Below, in pieces: positions 51,950 to 60,895 of a stretch of 64,000 bases of DNA (its first letter is position 1; every line of letters begins with the position of its first letter). The DNA lies in contig QJZC01000038.1 of assembly GCA_003247575.1 (NCBI GenBank), positions 1 to 64,000 of the forward strand, in the 5' to 3' direction. This stretch comes from Pseudomonadota bacterium. Its GTDB lineage: Bacteria > Myxococcota_A > UBA9160 > SZUA-336. The notes under the pieces are model-generated. The model searched no databases. It worked only from the letters and a program-made list of their open reading frames with translations, and had not been told where the DNA came from. The translations under genes and the position numbers were made by a program.

Positions 51950-53104
51950 TCAGCTCCCCGGCATGGGGGGCGGTGTCGCCGCGAACAGAGTCGCCAGCTG
52001 GGGCACCTGTCCGGCAGCGCTCCAGCCAGCCATCCCGGCCGTCCACACCAGCGAGTCACGCTGGATCCGCCCGGACGCACACATCGCCGCCAGCTGCTGG
52101 TGCGAGAATGGCCCGAGCGATTGCCCGTTCTCTGCCAAGTGCCATACCGGCGGAGCGGGCGGAGGAGGCGGCACCGCACCCATTGCCGCCCCCGCTGGGA
52201 CGGGGCCCGCAGCGGGCCCTCTGCTGGGGGCGCCACCACTGCCTGCAGGGGCTCCTCCCGACCACTGGGAAGCCATCGCCATGCCCATCCCGAGCCCGAC
52301 TCCGGCCCCCGCGAGTCCCCCCGCCGGATTCTCTGCGGCGATCGGCATCGCCTGGCCGAGCTGGTACGCCTGGAAGCGGCCCATGTCGCCGATCACGCTC
52401 ATGCTCGAGCGGGTGTCGAGCGCGCGCTCCACCTCGGCCGGCAGGGAGATGTTCACGATGAAGAGCTGAGGGATGTCGAGGCCGTACTCGTCGTCTACGC
52501 GCTCCACCACTGCAAGGCGCAGCTGATCGGAGAGCGCCTTGTAGTTGCGCGCGAGGTCCATCACTGCGATCTCCGAGTCCGCCACGACCTCGGCGAAGGC
52601 GTGGTTGATGATCGAGCGCAGCAGCTCGCTGATCTCTTCCGCCTCGAACTCCGAGTCCGTGCCGACCAGCTCCTTGAGCAGCGCCTTGGGATCGACCGCA
52701 CGCAGGGTGTAGGTACCGAAGGCGCGCACGCGAATCGGACCGAAGTCGGCATCGCGCAGCATGACCGGATTGGGCGTACCCCACTTGAGATCGGTCACGT
52801 TCGTGGTGCGCACGAAGTAGCACTCGGCCTTGAACGGGCTCTCGAAGCCGTGCTTCCACCCGGCCACGGTGCTCAGAATCGGAAGGTTGCGCGTCACCAG
52901 CTCGTGCTGGCCGGGCTCGAACACGTCGGCCACTTGACCCTGGTGCACAAAGATCGCGAGCTGCCCCGGTCGAACGATCAGCTGCGCTCCGTTCTTGATC
53001 TGATTGTGATAGCGCGGGAAACGCCAGACCAGTGTGTGCCGACTGTCATCGATCCACTCGACGATGTCGACGAGCTCGTTGCGCAACCTATCCATGAATC
53101 CCAT
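51950..53104 (-). CDS. YdjI-like SPFH/Band 7 protein with C-terminal GYF-like domain
   Basis: 384 residues. Residues 1-290 are a YdjI-type SPFH domain: MGFMDRLRNELVDIVEWIDD, TLVWRFPRYHNQIKNGAQLI, PVMLRDADFGPIRVRAFGTY. A Gly/Ala/Pro-rich linker follows, then a GYF_2-like domain (VWHLAENGQSLGPFSHQQL and SLVWTAGMAGW), which usually binds Pro-rich peptides. In Bacillus subtilis ydjI is co-operonic with the zinc-ribbon gene ydjG and the PspA paralogue ydjF. The family label 'virion core protein' comes from a poxvirus similarity and does not mean phage. ATG at 53104 has GGAGG with good spacing. The zinc-ribbon gene lies 46 nt upstream. Likely a membrane-stress or protein-scaffold role. Confidence 0.85.
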   Translation of the reverse strand: MGFMDRLRNELVDIVEWIDDSRHTLVWRFPRYHNQIKNGAQLIVRPGQLAIFVHQGQVADVFEPGQHELVTRNLPILSTVAGWKHGFESPFKAECYFVRTTNVTDLKWGTPNPVMLRDADFGPIRVRAFGTYTLRAVDPKALLKELVGTDSEFEAEEISELLRSIINHAFAEVVADSEIAVMDLARNYKALSDQLRLAVVERVDDEYGLDIPQLFIVNISLPAEVERALDTRSSMSVIGDMGRFQAYQLGQAMPIAAENPAGGLAGAGVGLGMGMAMASQWSGGAPAGSGGAPSRGPAAGPVPAGAAMGAVPPPPPAPPVWHLAENGQSLGPFSHQQLAAMCASGRIQRDSLVWTAGMAGWSAAGQVPQLATLFAATPPPMPGS

Positions 53105-53150
53105 TCGTGCTTCCTCCGATTTTAGCTGCGAACGTGCGCTCCCGAACGGG

Positions 53151-54065
53151 TCAGGACAGCACGAGTTCGAAGAGCTCCAGCACCGTACCGAGGATGCCTC
53201 CTCGGTCCTGGTTTCCACGCGAGTGATCGCGGCTGGGGCTCGACACGCGAATCTCATGCGCGGCGCGCGCCGCCTCGCGCCGTAGCGCCGCTGCCTGGCG
53301 CTGGTCCTCGATCACCTGCGCCTCGGTCAAGCCACCGCTCAGGATGAAGCCCGTGATCTGCTCCAGCTCGTCGGCGTCGAGCCAGGTTCCGTGCTTCTTG
53401 CACACATCGACGATCACACCCGAGCGCTTCTGGAAGTTGCGCCGGTGCATGAAGCCTTCGCACACGGGACACTTGCGGTACGCGACCGTCATGCTGGGCA
53501 CCGCCCCGGACACGCGAGGCGCTGCGACCATTCCGCTCGCCAGCTGCTCGCGCCGCGTCGCCAGGGCTCGCTGCACCAGATGATCGAAGCGGTCCTCCGG
53601 CACCCACAGCCCATTGCAGCTCGGACACTCGTGTACCTGCACTCCCCCGGACTGACCTCCGATCGCGCGCCGCGGCATCAACATGCCACAGCAGGGACAC
53701 GGCAGCTCCGTCACGTGATCGGAAGCCGCAGGATCTCCCGCTCCCTGGAGGGGGACCGCGTGCGGGTCGAACCCCACCCCACACGCCGTGCAGTAGCGCG
53801 AGCGTTCGGCGTTGCGCGCGCAGCACTCGGGGCAGATCAGGCTCAGTGCGGCGCGATCCTGCACGATTTCCGAAGTACAGTAGTCACAGCGGGTCGCATC
53901 GGACGCGACGTTGGCCCCGCAGGAGCCGCAGCGATGAATGACCGCATCGACTGGGCGGAGACTCTGCACGCGCACGCGCTCGCCACAGCGACACGCGAAG
54001 GACTCGGCCTCCACGTTGGAGATGTCGTACTGGGTATGACAGGTCGCGCAGGCGACGAGCTTCAT
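53151..54065 (-). CDS. Multi-zinc-ribbon protein (TFIIB-type/YdjG-like)
   Basis: 304 residues with many Cys pairs: CATCHTQYDISNVEAESFAC near the start, CGSCGANVASDATRCDYC, CPECCARNAERSRYCTACG, then CPCCGMLMPRR, CPSCNGLWVPEDRFD and CPVCEGFMHRRNFQKRSG with DVCKKHGTWLDADELEQI. The last two parts match zf-TFIIB domains. YdjG-type zinc-ribbon proteins are encoded next to YdjI-type SPFH proteins, as here, where the SPFH gene follows 46 nt downstream. ATG at 54065 follows GGGAG with 7-nt spacing; the frame opens at 54251. Role unknown. Confidence 0.85.
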   Translation of the reverse strand: MKLVACATCHTQYDISNVEAESFACRCGERVRVQSLRPVDAVIHRCGSCGANVASDATRCDYCTSEIVQDRAALSLICPECCARNAERSRYCTACGVGFDPHAVPLQGAGDPAASDHVTELPCPCCGMLMPRRAIGGQSGGVQVHECPSCNGLWVPEDRFDHLVQRALATRREQLASGMVAAPRVSGAVPSMTVAYRKCPVCEGFMHRRNFQKRSGVIVDVCKKHGTWLDADELEQITGFILSGGLTEAQVIEDQRQAAALRREAARAAHEIRVSSPSRDHSRGNQDRGGILGTVLELFELVLS

Positions 54066-54402
54066 CGACGGTCTCCCATGTAGGGCCAGATCGGGCGGCA
54101 GCGGGCCCCGCTTGACGCGCGGTTCCTCCGTGCCGCGCGCGCATTCCACTCGGAGCGAGGCCGCAGGCGATCTGCAACCCCGGCGCAAGCCGAGAGAGTG
54201 ACCCCTCGCCCCGGCTCGAGTCGAGTCTGGCGCAAGTCGGGTCCGTTTCAACCGTGGGGGAAACGCCGGAGCGCTTGGGTGAGGGTCCGGTTTGGCAACC
54301 TCGTCGTCTCTGCTTCTGGCAAGCGTCCTGGTGCTCCCCGCATCGCCGAGCCGGACCCTCCCGCGATCGAGTCAGAAGAGATCGAGACAGAAGGAGACCG
54401 AC
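54066..54402. other. 337-nt divergent intergenic region with a long-range inverted repeat
   Basis: It separates the minus-strand zinc-ribbon operon from the plus-strand Arg-rich gene. GAGGGTCCGG at 54281-54290 and CCGGACCCTC at 54351-54360 are perfect inverted 10-mers 60 nt apart, placed in the leader of the plus-strand gene. Frames crossing the region have no features of real genes. Confidence 0.6.
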
Positions 54403-54894
54403 ATGCGAAACATCCTACTCTCATCGCTGGCCGCGGCCGTGCTGCTGACTCTGCCAGGTGTCGGGCAGGCCAAGGAGCGGGGGTGTGCCTATCGCTTGGC
54501 CGGCATCAGCGAAGCGCGCGCGGACATCGATCGCGCGCTCCGCAGCGGGCGCGGCCTTGCGACCGCCGAGGCCAAGCTCACCCGGGCGCGCGTCAAGGCA
54601 GCCGAAGAGGGCTGCTTCTTCGGTTCCGATCGACGGCGCTCGTTCGAGCGCGGCTTCATCGTGGGCAACAGCCTCGATCGGCGCGACTCCTTCGACGCGC
54701 GCAGACGCGACGAACGGAGACGCTTCGAGCGCGATCTCGACCGGCGCGATCGGCGGCTCGAGGAGCGGCTTCGCTTCGAGCGTAGGCGAGATCGGCGGCG
54801 CTTCGAGACGCTTCGCTTCATCTCGAGCAAGCGGCGACTGACCTGGTCCGAGCGTCGCGAGCTGCGTCGCATTCGGGCGCGCTGGAACTTCTGA
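54403..54894 (+). CDS. Secreted Arg/Asp-rich helical protein
   Basis: 163 residues. The signal peptide is RNILLSSLAAAVLLTLPGVG ending at QAKE. The mature N-terminus has two Cys (RGCAYRL and EEGCFFG) that may pair. From residue 85 on, the protein is an extremely charged helix made of runs such as RRDERRRFERDLDRRDRR and RFERRRDRRRFETLRF, an alternating basic-acidic pattern like a single alpha-helix. No family recognised. AAGGAG precedes the ATG at 54403. The leader holds a long-range inverted repeat. Possible envelope spacer or nucleic-acid-binding role is speculation. Confidence 0.62.
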   Translation: MRNILLSSLAAAVLLTLPGVGQAKERGCAYRLAGISEARADIDRALRSGRGLATAEAKLTRARVKAAEEGCFFGSDRRRSFERGFIVGNSLDRRDSFDARRRDERRRFERDLDRRDRRLEERLRFERRRDRRRFETLRFISSKRRLTWSERRELRRIRARWNF

Positions 54895-54933
54895 GCGGAA
54901 CCCTGCGCGCGACCAGCGCCGCGGTCCCCGAAG

Positions 54934-55236
54934 TCAGCGGAACAGACTGGCTCCGCAGTAGACACATCGCATGCGGTCAGGCGCTTCGGAGAACGCACCG
55001 CAGCGAGGACAGCGGGACTGCCACAGATAGGCACCGATGCTCACGAGTGCCGTGGCAATCCAAACGGCGCGCCCGGTGATCGCGCAAAGAGCGATCGAGA
55101 TCAGCAGGGCCGCAATCGCGGCCCGCTGGGCAAGCCTCGTCCGCCGCGCCCGCACCCGCGGCGGGCGAGGCGACTTCGAGTCCTCCACCGTTTCGGGCGC
55201 AGGTCGCGCGGCTTCTAGCTCGTCCGGCTCGGACAT
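54934..55236 (-). CDS. Small membrane protein with C-terminal zinc ribbon
   Basis: 100 residues. Two adjacent membrane segments (about 34-72: RAAIAALLISIALCAITG and IATALVSIGAYLW) are followed by a zinc-ribbon RCPRCGAFSEAPDRMRCVYC with two CxxC knuckles. The N-terminus is acidic then basic. The frame runs upstream to 55383 without features; ATG at 55236 is the best start, although no ribosome-binding site is visible. Convergent with the preceding plus-strand gene and divergent from the response regulator. Function unknown. Confidence 0.55.
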   Translation of the reverse strand: MSEPDELEAARPAPETVEDSKSPRPPRVRARRTRLAQRAAIAALLISIALCAITGRAVWIATALVSIGAYLWQSRCPRCGAFSEAPDRMRCVYCGASLFR

Positions 55237-55349
55237 TCGCGACGTCGCAGATACATGCACCCGCGAGAGTGCCAGAACCCCGCGCGCGCGCACCCTCTGG
55301 ATGATCTCGCACGCTTGCGGCCGCGATCGGATTGCCACAAGCTGCGTGC

Positions 55350-56054
55350 GTGGCCGACATTCTCGTCGCAGACGACGACGCACACATTCGCGAGGTCGTT
55401 CGCTACGCGCTCGAGCGCGCGGGGCATCACGTGCGCGAGGCAGCGGACGGAGAAGGTGCGTTGGCCGAGTTCCAGCGAATCGTCCCCGATCTGATCGTGC
55501 TCGACATCGTCATGCCGATCACCGACGGGCTGGACGTTTGTCGCCAGATCCGTCCGACCAGCGACGTGCCGATCCTGTTTCTGTCGAGCCGCGACGACGA
55601 GCTCGATCGCGTGTTGGGCCTCGAACTCGGCGGGGACGACTATGTCACCAAGCCGTTCAGTCCGCGTGAGCTGGTGGCCCGCGTGAAGGCGATGCTGCGC
55701 CGCGCGAGCGCGCCCAAGCTCGCCCCCGGCGCAGGCAGTGGCTCGGACACACTCGAGCTCGGAAGCTTGCGCATCGACCCAGAGTGCTTTCTCTGCACCT
55801 GGGAAGGTCGCGAGCTCGTGCTCTCCGCGACCGAGTTCATGCTGCTGCGCGCGCTGCTGACCACCCCGGCGAAGGTGTTCACACGTGCAGATCTCGTCGA
55901 GCGCGCGTACGGGCACGGACACCATATCACCGAACGCACGATCGACAGCCACGTGCGCCGCATCCGCAAGAAGTTCTCGCAGCACGGCGGTGACCCCATC
56001 GAGACCGTATACGGTGTAGGCTACCGCATGCGCGATCCGGGCCGCGCCGATTGA
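55350..56054 (+). CDS. OmpR/PhoB-type response regulator
   Basis: 234 residues. The receiver domain (1-118) has ADILVADDDAHIREVV, phosphoacceptor Asp52 in IVLDIVMPITDGLDV and the Lys in DYVTKPFSPREL. A C-terminal winged helix (135-230) has LSATEFMLLRALLTTPAKVF and ERTIDSHVRRIRKKF and ends VYGVGYRMRDP. GTG at 55350 starts directly at the receiver; TTG at 55332 would add six residues. Its stop overlaps the TTG start of the partner kinase by 4 nt. The organisation with a nearby CreD-like gene recalls the CreBC system, but the two envelope genes run in the opposite direction. Confidence 0.93.
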   Translation: MADILVADDDAHIREVVRYALERAGHHVREAADGEGALAEFQRIVPDLIVLDIVMPITDGLDVCRQIRPTSDVPILFLSSRDDELDRVLGLELGGDDYVTKPFSPRELVARVKAMLRRASAPKLAPGAGSGSDTLELGSLRIDPECFLCTWEGRELVLSATEFMLLRALLTTPAKVFTRADLVERAYGHGHHITERTIDSHVRRIRKKFSQHGGDPIETVYGVGYRMRDPGRAD

Positions 56055-57652
56055 GCAGACCGCGGCCCACGATTCGGCACCTGCTGCTCGGGCTCACCGC
56101 GCTCACCGTCGCCGTCCCGCTGCTGACCCTGCTGTTCCTGCCCGTCTTCGACGCCTACCTGCTGCGACAAACAGAGAGGCTGCTGATCGCCGAGTCCGTC
56201 GTCATCGGCGAAGCCTGGCGCGACCGCTGGCTCGAAGCAAGTGGAGTTCCGCAGGATGCGAGCCCACAGTTTCGCCCCCCAGGTCAGGAGGAAGACAGCT
56301 TCACGCCGTTCGCCGCCGTCCTCGATCTGGACTACGACGTGCTCGAGCCGCGCGACGAGCCGGAACAGCCGCGAGTCCCACTCGACCCCGCGAAGGCGCG
56401 CGCGGGCCAGGCCATTGCGCCGCTGCTCGAACGCGCACAGCGCTTCAACCTCTCGGGCGTGCGCGTGCTCGACGAGCGCGGTTGTGTGCTCGCTGCTTCG
56501 CGCGGTCCGACGGGGTACTGCCTTCGCGAGCGCTCCGAGGTGGTGGGCGCCCTCGAGGGACGCTATGCCGCCGTGGTTCGGCGTCGCATCAGCGACGAGC
56601 CCACCCCGCCCATCACCAGCATCCGGCGCCGCGGCAAGCTGCGCGTGTTCACCGCCATCCCGATCTTCTCCGACGGCCGGGTCGTGGCCGTCGTGCGCAT
56701 GTCGCGCACCGCGGTGTCTCCGACCGAGGCGCTCTACACGCATCGCGGCAAGGTCGCCCTCGTCGCCCTGCTCTTCCTGGTCGTCACTCCGACCCTCACC
56801 TATCTGCTCGCGCACGCGATCTCGCGCCCGCTGCGAGCGCTACGCGCGGGAGCGGAGTCTGCTGCGCGCGGGGGTAGGTTGACTCCGCTCGAGGTCGGAC
56901 GCCTCACACCGCGCGAGCTGGTCGCCCTGTCCGACAGCATCGAGCGCATGCACGAGCAGTTGAGTGAACGCGCTCAGTACATCCTGCAGTTCGCCACGCA
57001 GGTGAGTCACGAGCTCAAGACGCCCATCACCGCCATCTCGGGTGCCGTCGAGCTCCTGCGCGAGCAGGCCGACGAGATGAGCGAGGCCCAGCGCGAACGC
57101 TTTCTGCGGAACATGGCGAGCGATACGGAGCGCATGGACCGACTCGTCCGACGCCTGCTCCAGCTGGCGCGCATCGAGAGCACCACGGAGACGGCGGAAC
57201 CGATCGACGTAGCCGAGTGTCTCGAGCGCATGCGCATGCGTGACCCCGAACGCATCCGACTCGATCTGGCCAGCGACCTGCCCACACTGCGCATGCAGAC
57301 CGAGCACTTCGAGACCGCGGTCGGCAACCTGATCGACAATGCGCTGCGCCATGGCTCGGGGCATCCGATCGACATCCGTGTGAGCCGCGTGGAGGAGCGC
57401 GCTGGCTCGGGGGACGGGCTCCCTGAGCCCGCCGGGCGCGCGGATCGCATCCGGATCGAAGTCCGCGACCGCGGTCCCGGCATTGCCCTGGTTCATCGTG
57501 CGCGCATCTTCGAGCGCTTCTACACCACACAGCGCGACCTTGGTGGGACCGGGCTGGGACTCGCCCTGGTGCGTGCCGTGGCCGAAGCACACGGCGGTCG
57601 CATCGAGTTCGAGTGCACTCCCGGTAGCACGACCTTTCGCCTCATCTTGTGA
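56051..57652 (+). CDS. Membrane sensor histidine kinase
   Basis: 533 residues. Two membrane segments (about 12-36 and 232-255) flank a periplasmic sensor of about 195 residues with one Cys pair (GCVL and GYCLRE). A HAMP domain is followed by phospho-His320 in QVSHELKTPITAIS. The ATPase domain is complete: NLIDNALRHG, VRDRGPGIAL, FERFYTTQ and GGTGLGLALVRAVAEAHGG. Start TTG at 56051 overlaps the regulator stop by 4 nt (TTGA). A ChvG/CreC-like sensor type. Candidate targets are the two envelope genes that follow in convergent orientation; this is inference. Confidence 0.94.
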   Translation: MSRPRPTIRHLLLGLTALTVAVPLLTLLFLPVFDAYLLRQTERLLIAESVVIGEAWRDRWLEASGVPQDASPQFRPPGQEEDSFTPFAAVLDLDYDVLEPRDEPEQPRVPLDPAKARAGQAIAPLLERAQRFNLSGVRVLDERGCVLAASRGPTGYCLRERSEVVGALEGRYAAVVRRRISDEPTPPITSIRRRGKLRVFTAIPIFSDGRVVAVVRMSRTAVSPTEALYTHRGKVALVALLFLVVTPTLTYLLAHAISRPLRALRAGAESAARGGRLTPLEVGRLTPRELVALSDSIERMHEQLSERAQYILQFATQVSHELKTPITAISGAVELLREQADEMSEAQRERFLRNMASDTERMDRLVRRLLQLARIESTTETAEPIDVAECLERMRMRDPERIRLDLASDLPTLRMQTEHFETAVGNLIDNALRHGSGHPIDIRVSRVEERAGSGDGLPEPAGRADRIRIEVRDRGPGIALVHRARIFERFYTTQRDLGGTGLGLALVRAVAEAHGGRIEFECTPGSTTFRLIL

Positions 57653-57670
57653 ACCTTCGCTGGGAAGGTT
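57652..57670 (+). terminator. Hairpin starting at the kinase stop codon
   Basis: AACCTTC, a 5-nt loop GCTGG, then GAAGGTT: a 7-bp stem whose first base is the last base of the TGA stop (57650-57652). Followed by TCG, no T-run. Confidence 0.5.
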
Positions 57671-57738
57671 TCGCCGGTTCGTTCGCAGTGCCATCTTCCG
57701 AGTCCTCCGGTCTGCTACGGATCGATCTTCGATCGCGT

Positions 57739-59244
57739 TCAGTCGAAGTAGCGGCCCGCTAGATCGACCGCATAGCCGAGCGTCACGTCGGGGGTCGAGC
57801 GCCGTACCAGGTACTGATGAAAGCTCAGGCGCTTGCCGGGTCGCGGGATCTCGTAGACGAAGCTCCCGAGCGGACCGGGCTCGGTCGGCGACAGGCTGCC
57901 GCCGGCCCACGTGTACTCGAAGACGTCGGGCAGGTGCACGTCGAGCACCAGCTCGCTCACGGGCCAAGCGGGGGTGGGCAGCTGTACCTGCAGCGCGCCC
58001 GAGAGCAGGAAGTTCGGCACATCGCGCAGGAGCACGAGCTCGAGGGTCGCGCGATCCCCTCCCGAGCGCTCCGGGGTCACCTGCACCACTACAGAGACCG
58101 TGTCGGGAACCTCGGGAACGCGTTGCGCGACTGTCGCGGGGCCACGGCTCGTAGGACTCGCTCCGTCGTCCACCGCATTCGATTCCTTCGCATCGGGCTG
58201 CGTCGCCCGTGGCTCCGCGAGACCCGATGGGCGGCTCGCACCGCTGGCATTCGTCTCGTCCGCGTCCGACTGCACTACGACCTCGAACGGCACCGAGCGC
58301 CCATTCAGATACGCGTACTGCACGCGCTCTCCGGGCGGCAGGTCGATCTGCAGCGAACGTCGCCCGGCGAAGCGCAGCGTGTAGGCCACCCGCGTGATGC
58401 GCGCTCCTTCCAAGGTAGAGACACTCGAAGCATAGGCATGCGGGATCGTCGGATCCGCGGCCGCCGCAGGCGCGGGCTCGGCCTCGGCGGCCGGCTCCTC
58501 CTCGAGCGGCTGCCAGACGACCTCGAAGGCGCCCTCGGTCGGCAGGAACAGCGCCCCTTCGGCATCCTGTCGCAGCGGCTCCTCGATCAGTCGAAACAGC
58601 CCCGAAGCGAAGCGCAGACGCAGCTCGGACGGGGCATCTTCCGGCACCCGAAACGCGGCCGTACGCCGATCCCCCTTGCGCAGCGCGCGCTGCAGCAAGC
58701 GCAGATCCAGGTCGTAGCGCCGCGCCTTGCGCGCCACCAGGTAGAGCTTGCCCTGCTCGAGCGACAGCATGCCGCCATGCACCTCGGGCAGCTCTCCGAG
58801 ATGCGCCCCGTCACCGAGCTCGAGCAGCAGGGTGCGGGTCCAGCCTCGATCCTCGAGCACGACGACCGACACATGCACACTCAGGTCGAGCGCATCTTGC
58901 AGCAAGCTTCCCTCGAGCTGCACTCGCTGCAGCGACGCTGCGACCGGCGGAGTGGGCGCGTCCGTCTGCTTGGCTTTCTCCACCTCTTCGACGAGCTCGA
59001 TCAGCCGCTCGAGCGGAAGCCGCGCTTCTCCGACTGCCAACTCGACGTCGCCCTTGCTCGCGCTGCGTTCGGAACTCACTCGCGGACTCGCGCCGGCGCG
59101 ACGCCCGGAATCTGCGCGACGGTCGGCCTCACCGGCGGCGACCGTGCCTGCCCCGATGCAGAACGCGAGCAGGCAGACCCCGATCCAACGAAGCTTGTGT
59201 AGCACCGAACGCGCCTCGACTAGGCAATCCATACGACCGATCAT
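57739..59244 (-). CDS. Large exported protein of unknown function, partner of CreD-like gene
   Basis: About 501 residues. A signal segment (LRWIGVCLLAFCIGAGTVAA) is followed by a charged linker and an acidic helix (LERLIELVEEVEKAKQ). The rest is beta-rich and looks like paired immunoglobulin-like or lipoprotein-type sandwiches: LQRVQLEGSLLQDALDLSVH, ELRLRFASGLFRLI, RVAYTLRFAGRRSLQIDLPP, DVHLPDVFEYTWAGG and GSFVYEIPRPGKRLSFH. No family recognised. ATG at 59244 fits the signal and follows a GAGG. The frame extends to 59337, overlapping the CreD-like stop. Adjacent to a convergent two-component system. Periplasmic location inferred. Confidence 0.65.
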   Translation of the reverse strand: MIGRMDCLVEARSVLHKLRWIGVCLLAFCIGAGTVAAGEADRRADSGRRAGASPRVSSERSASKGDVELAVGEARLPLERLIELVEEVEKAKQTDAPTPPVAASLQRVQLEGSLLQDALDLSVHVSVVVLEDRGWTRTLLLELGDGAHLGELPEVHGGMLSLEQGKLYLVARKARRYDLDLRLLQRALRKGDRRTAAFRVPEDAPSELRLRFASGLFRLIEEPLRQDAEGALFLPTEGAFEVVWQPLEEEPAAEAEPAPAAAADPTIPHAYASSVSTLEGARITRVAYTLRFAGRRSLQIDLPPGERVQYAYLNGRSVPFEVVVQSDADETNASGASRPSGLAEPRATQPDAKESNAVDDGASPTSRGPATVAQRVPEVPDTVSVVVQVTPERSGGDRATLELVLLRDVPNFLLSGALQVQLPTPAWPVSELVLDVHLPDVFEYTWAGGSLSPTEPGPLGSFVYEIPRPGKRLSFHQYLVRRSTPDVTLGYAVDLAGRYFD

Positions 59245-59326
59245 ATCTGTCTTCCTCTGATGATCCTGCTTGACCCGAACCCTCTGTGGCGCTTGCGCAC
59301 CCCTACCCTGCTCGACAGCACCGGAC

Positions 59327-60568
59327 TCAGCTCGCATGGGGAACTTCCTTCGGCCGCGGGTCGAGGCTCTCGAGCACGCGCCTCACTTCCGGCCGCACCA
59401 TGAGCAGGCTGGCGACACACAGGCCTGCGAGGATCTCGAGCGTGTAGATCAACCCGGTGTGGGGTGCGCACAGAATCGCGGTCGTCGGCAGCACCAGCAG
59501 AGCGAGCCAGAGTCCCGCGAGCGCGGGAATGAAGCGCGACCCCAGGAGACGACGCAGAAAGTCCACCACGAGACTCCCCACCGAGATCACCGCCAACCCG
59601 TAGGCGGCATAGAAGTTCATGTAAGCTGCGAGATAGGGGAGCAACACGTAGAAGAAGCTGTAGATCGCAGAAGCGAAGTAGGTCTCCCAACGCCCGATCG
59701 ACACGCCGGCATGTAGCGCCAGCGCGATCACCCCGGCCATGAACAGCAGGAACGGGATCGCCGCGCGTCGGATCATCGTGTAGAGGCTCGCGTCGAAGGA
59801 CTGCTCCGACGGCAGCACCACGCCGGTGACGAAGCCCGCCTTGACCGAAGCGAAGTCCCAGCGCAGGCGCAGTCCATCCTCATCTCGGTCGACCTGGCTC
59901 GCGGGAAATGCGCCGAGCGGATAGTCGAAGTTCTCGCCTCCTCGGATCGACACCTCGAGCGCGAAGTTTTCGACAGGGAGCTCCGGATCGAGCAGGTACA
60001 CGAACTGATCGAGGCCGCGTCCCCCGAACGAGATTGCGAAGTGCACCGTCGCCGCGGGCTCGAGGCGCCCCGTCCAGGTGAGCCGGCGCGCCGTCTCGTC
60101 GAGCGGGATCGCTTCGCGCTCTCCGTTCACCTGGAAGGCCAGATTCGAGAGCATGCTCTGCGCCGCGAACTGAACCGGAAACACGAACACCACGTCGATC
60201 GGGTGCGGCTCCGGATTCTCGATGGCGTAGGCACCGCGGAACTCGAAATCGAAGCCCGAGAAGTACACCAGGCCCCGCTTGCGATAGTTCATGACGGTGT
60301 CGAGCTCGACCTGCTGCTCCGAGAGAGCGAGCGGATGCAAGGTGTTGAACACCGAGCCACTCTCCACGTAGCGCACCGAGGGGGCCACCTGGCGCAGCGG
60401 GGCCCCCCAGCGCGCCATCACATCCTGATGCAGGTCTCCGTTCGCAAATCCTCTCCGATCGGTGAGCTGTGTCGCGATCACGATCGACGCGAACAGCAGG
60501 ATGCCCAGGCTCCCATACATATAGAAGCGTCCGGGCAGGCCGAGCCAGGCACGTAGCGATTTGAACAT
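59327..60568 (-). CDS. CreD-like inner-membrane protein
   Basis: 413 residues. One N-terminal membrane segment (FYMYGSLGILLFASIVIAT) is followed by a large periplasmic beta-rich domain (about 45-270) and six membrane segments at the C-terminus (about 262-395), including YFASAIYSFFYVLLPYLAAY. This topology and the ELDTVMNYRKRGLVYFSGFDF region resemble CreD/inner-membrane stress proteins, but the sequence is diverged. AAGGAG precedes ATG at 60568. It precedes the other exported gene on the same strand by about 80 nt and lies near a CreBC-like two-component pair, which supports the comparison. Role in envelope stress is inferred. Confidence 0.6.
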   Translation of the reverse strand: MFKSLRAWLGLPGRFYMYGSLGILLFASIVIATQLTDRRGFANGDLHQDVMARWGAPLRQVAPSVRYVESGSVFNTLHPLALSEQQVELDTVMNYRKRGLVYFSGFDFEFRGAYAIENPEPHPIDVVFVFPVQFAAQSMLSNLAFQVNGEREAIPLDETARRLTWTGRLEPAATVHFAISFGGRGLDQFVYLLDPELPVENFALEVSIRGGENFDYPLGAFPASQVDRDEDGLRLRWDFASVKAGFVTGVVLPSEQSFDASLYTMIRRAAIPFLLFMAGVIALALHAGVSIGRWETYFASAIYSFFYVLLPYLAAYMNFYAAYGLAVISVGSLVVDFLRRLLGSRFIPALAGLWLALLVLPTTAILCAPHTGLIYTLEILAGLCVASLLMVRPEVRRVLESLDPRPKEVPHAS

Positions 60569-60895
60569 GGGGACTCCTTCTCACTTCCGGTCGCCTGCGC
60601 ACGGCGCGCGGGAAGCCGCGCCGTCCTCACCGACCGATCCCCCCAAGCTTCGGCGGCGGACGTGGCAGGCGTGCTGCCGACCTGCGGACAGCTCGAGGCC
60701 AGCTCGTGCAAAACCTGTGGCGGGCGCCGGGGACCTGCGCTCGCGTGGATCCCGCGAAGACTTCCGCGAGAAGCTGCATGCAAGCTGCCCGGGCGTCGCG
60801 CGCCCCCGTCGGCCGTCCCCTCAGGCCCACTGGCCACGGTCCTGCGGCCGGAACGCCCTTCCGATTCCAGCGGAGTGCCGCGTATACTCGTGCGC
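60569..60895. other. 327-nt divergent intergenic region
   Basis: It carries the promoters of the CreD-like gene (minus) and the esterase gene (plus). Frames crossing it, including upstream extension of the esterase frame to 60662, lack features. No clear operator or hairpin seen. Confidence 0.5.

Noticed and set aside
51950..53104. Prophage signal from the 'virion core protein' label of YdjI-like proteins.
   Set aside because: The label derives from poxvirus similarity. No phage structural, lysis or integrase gene is present.
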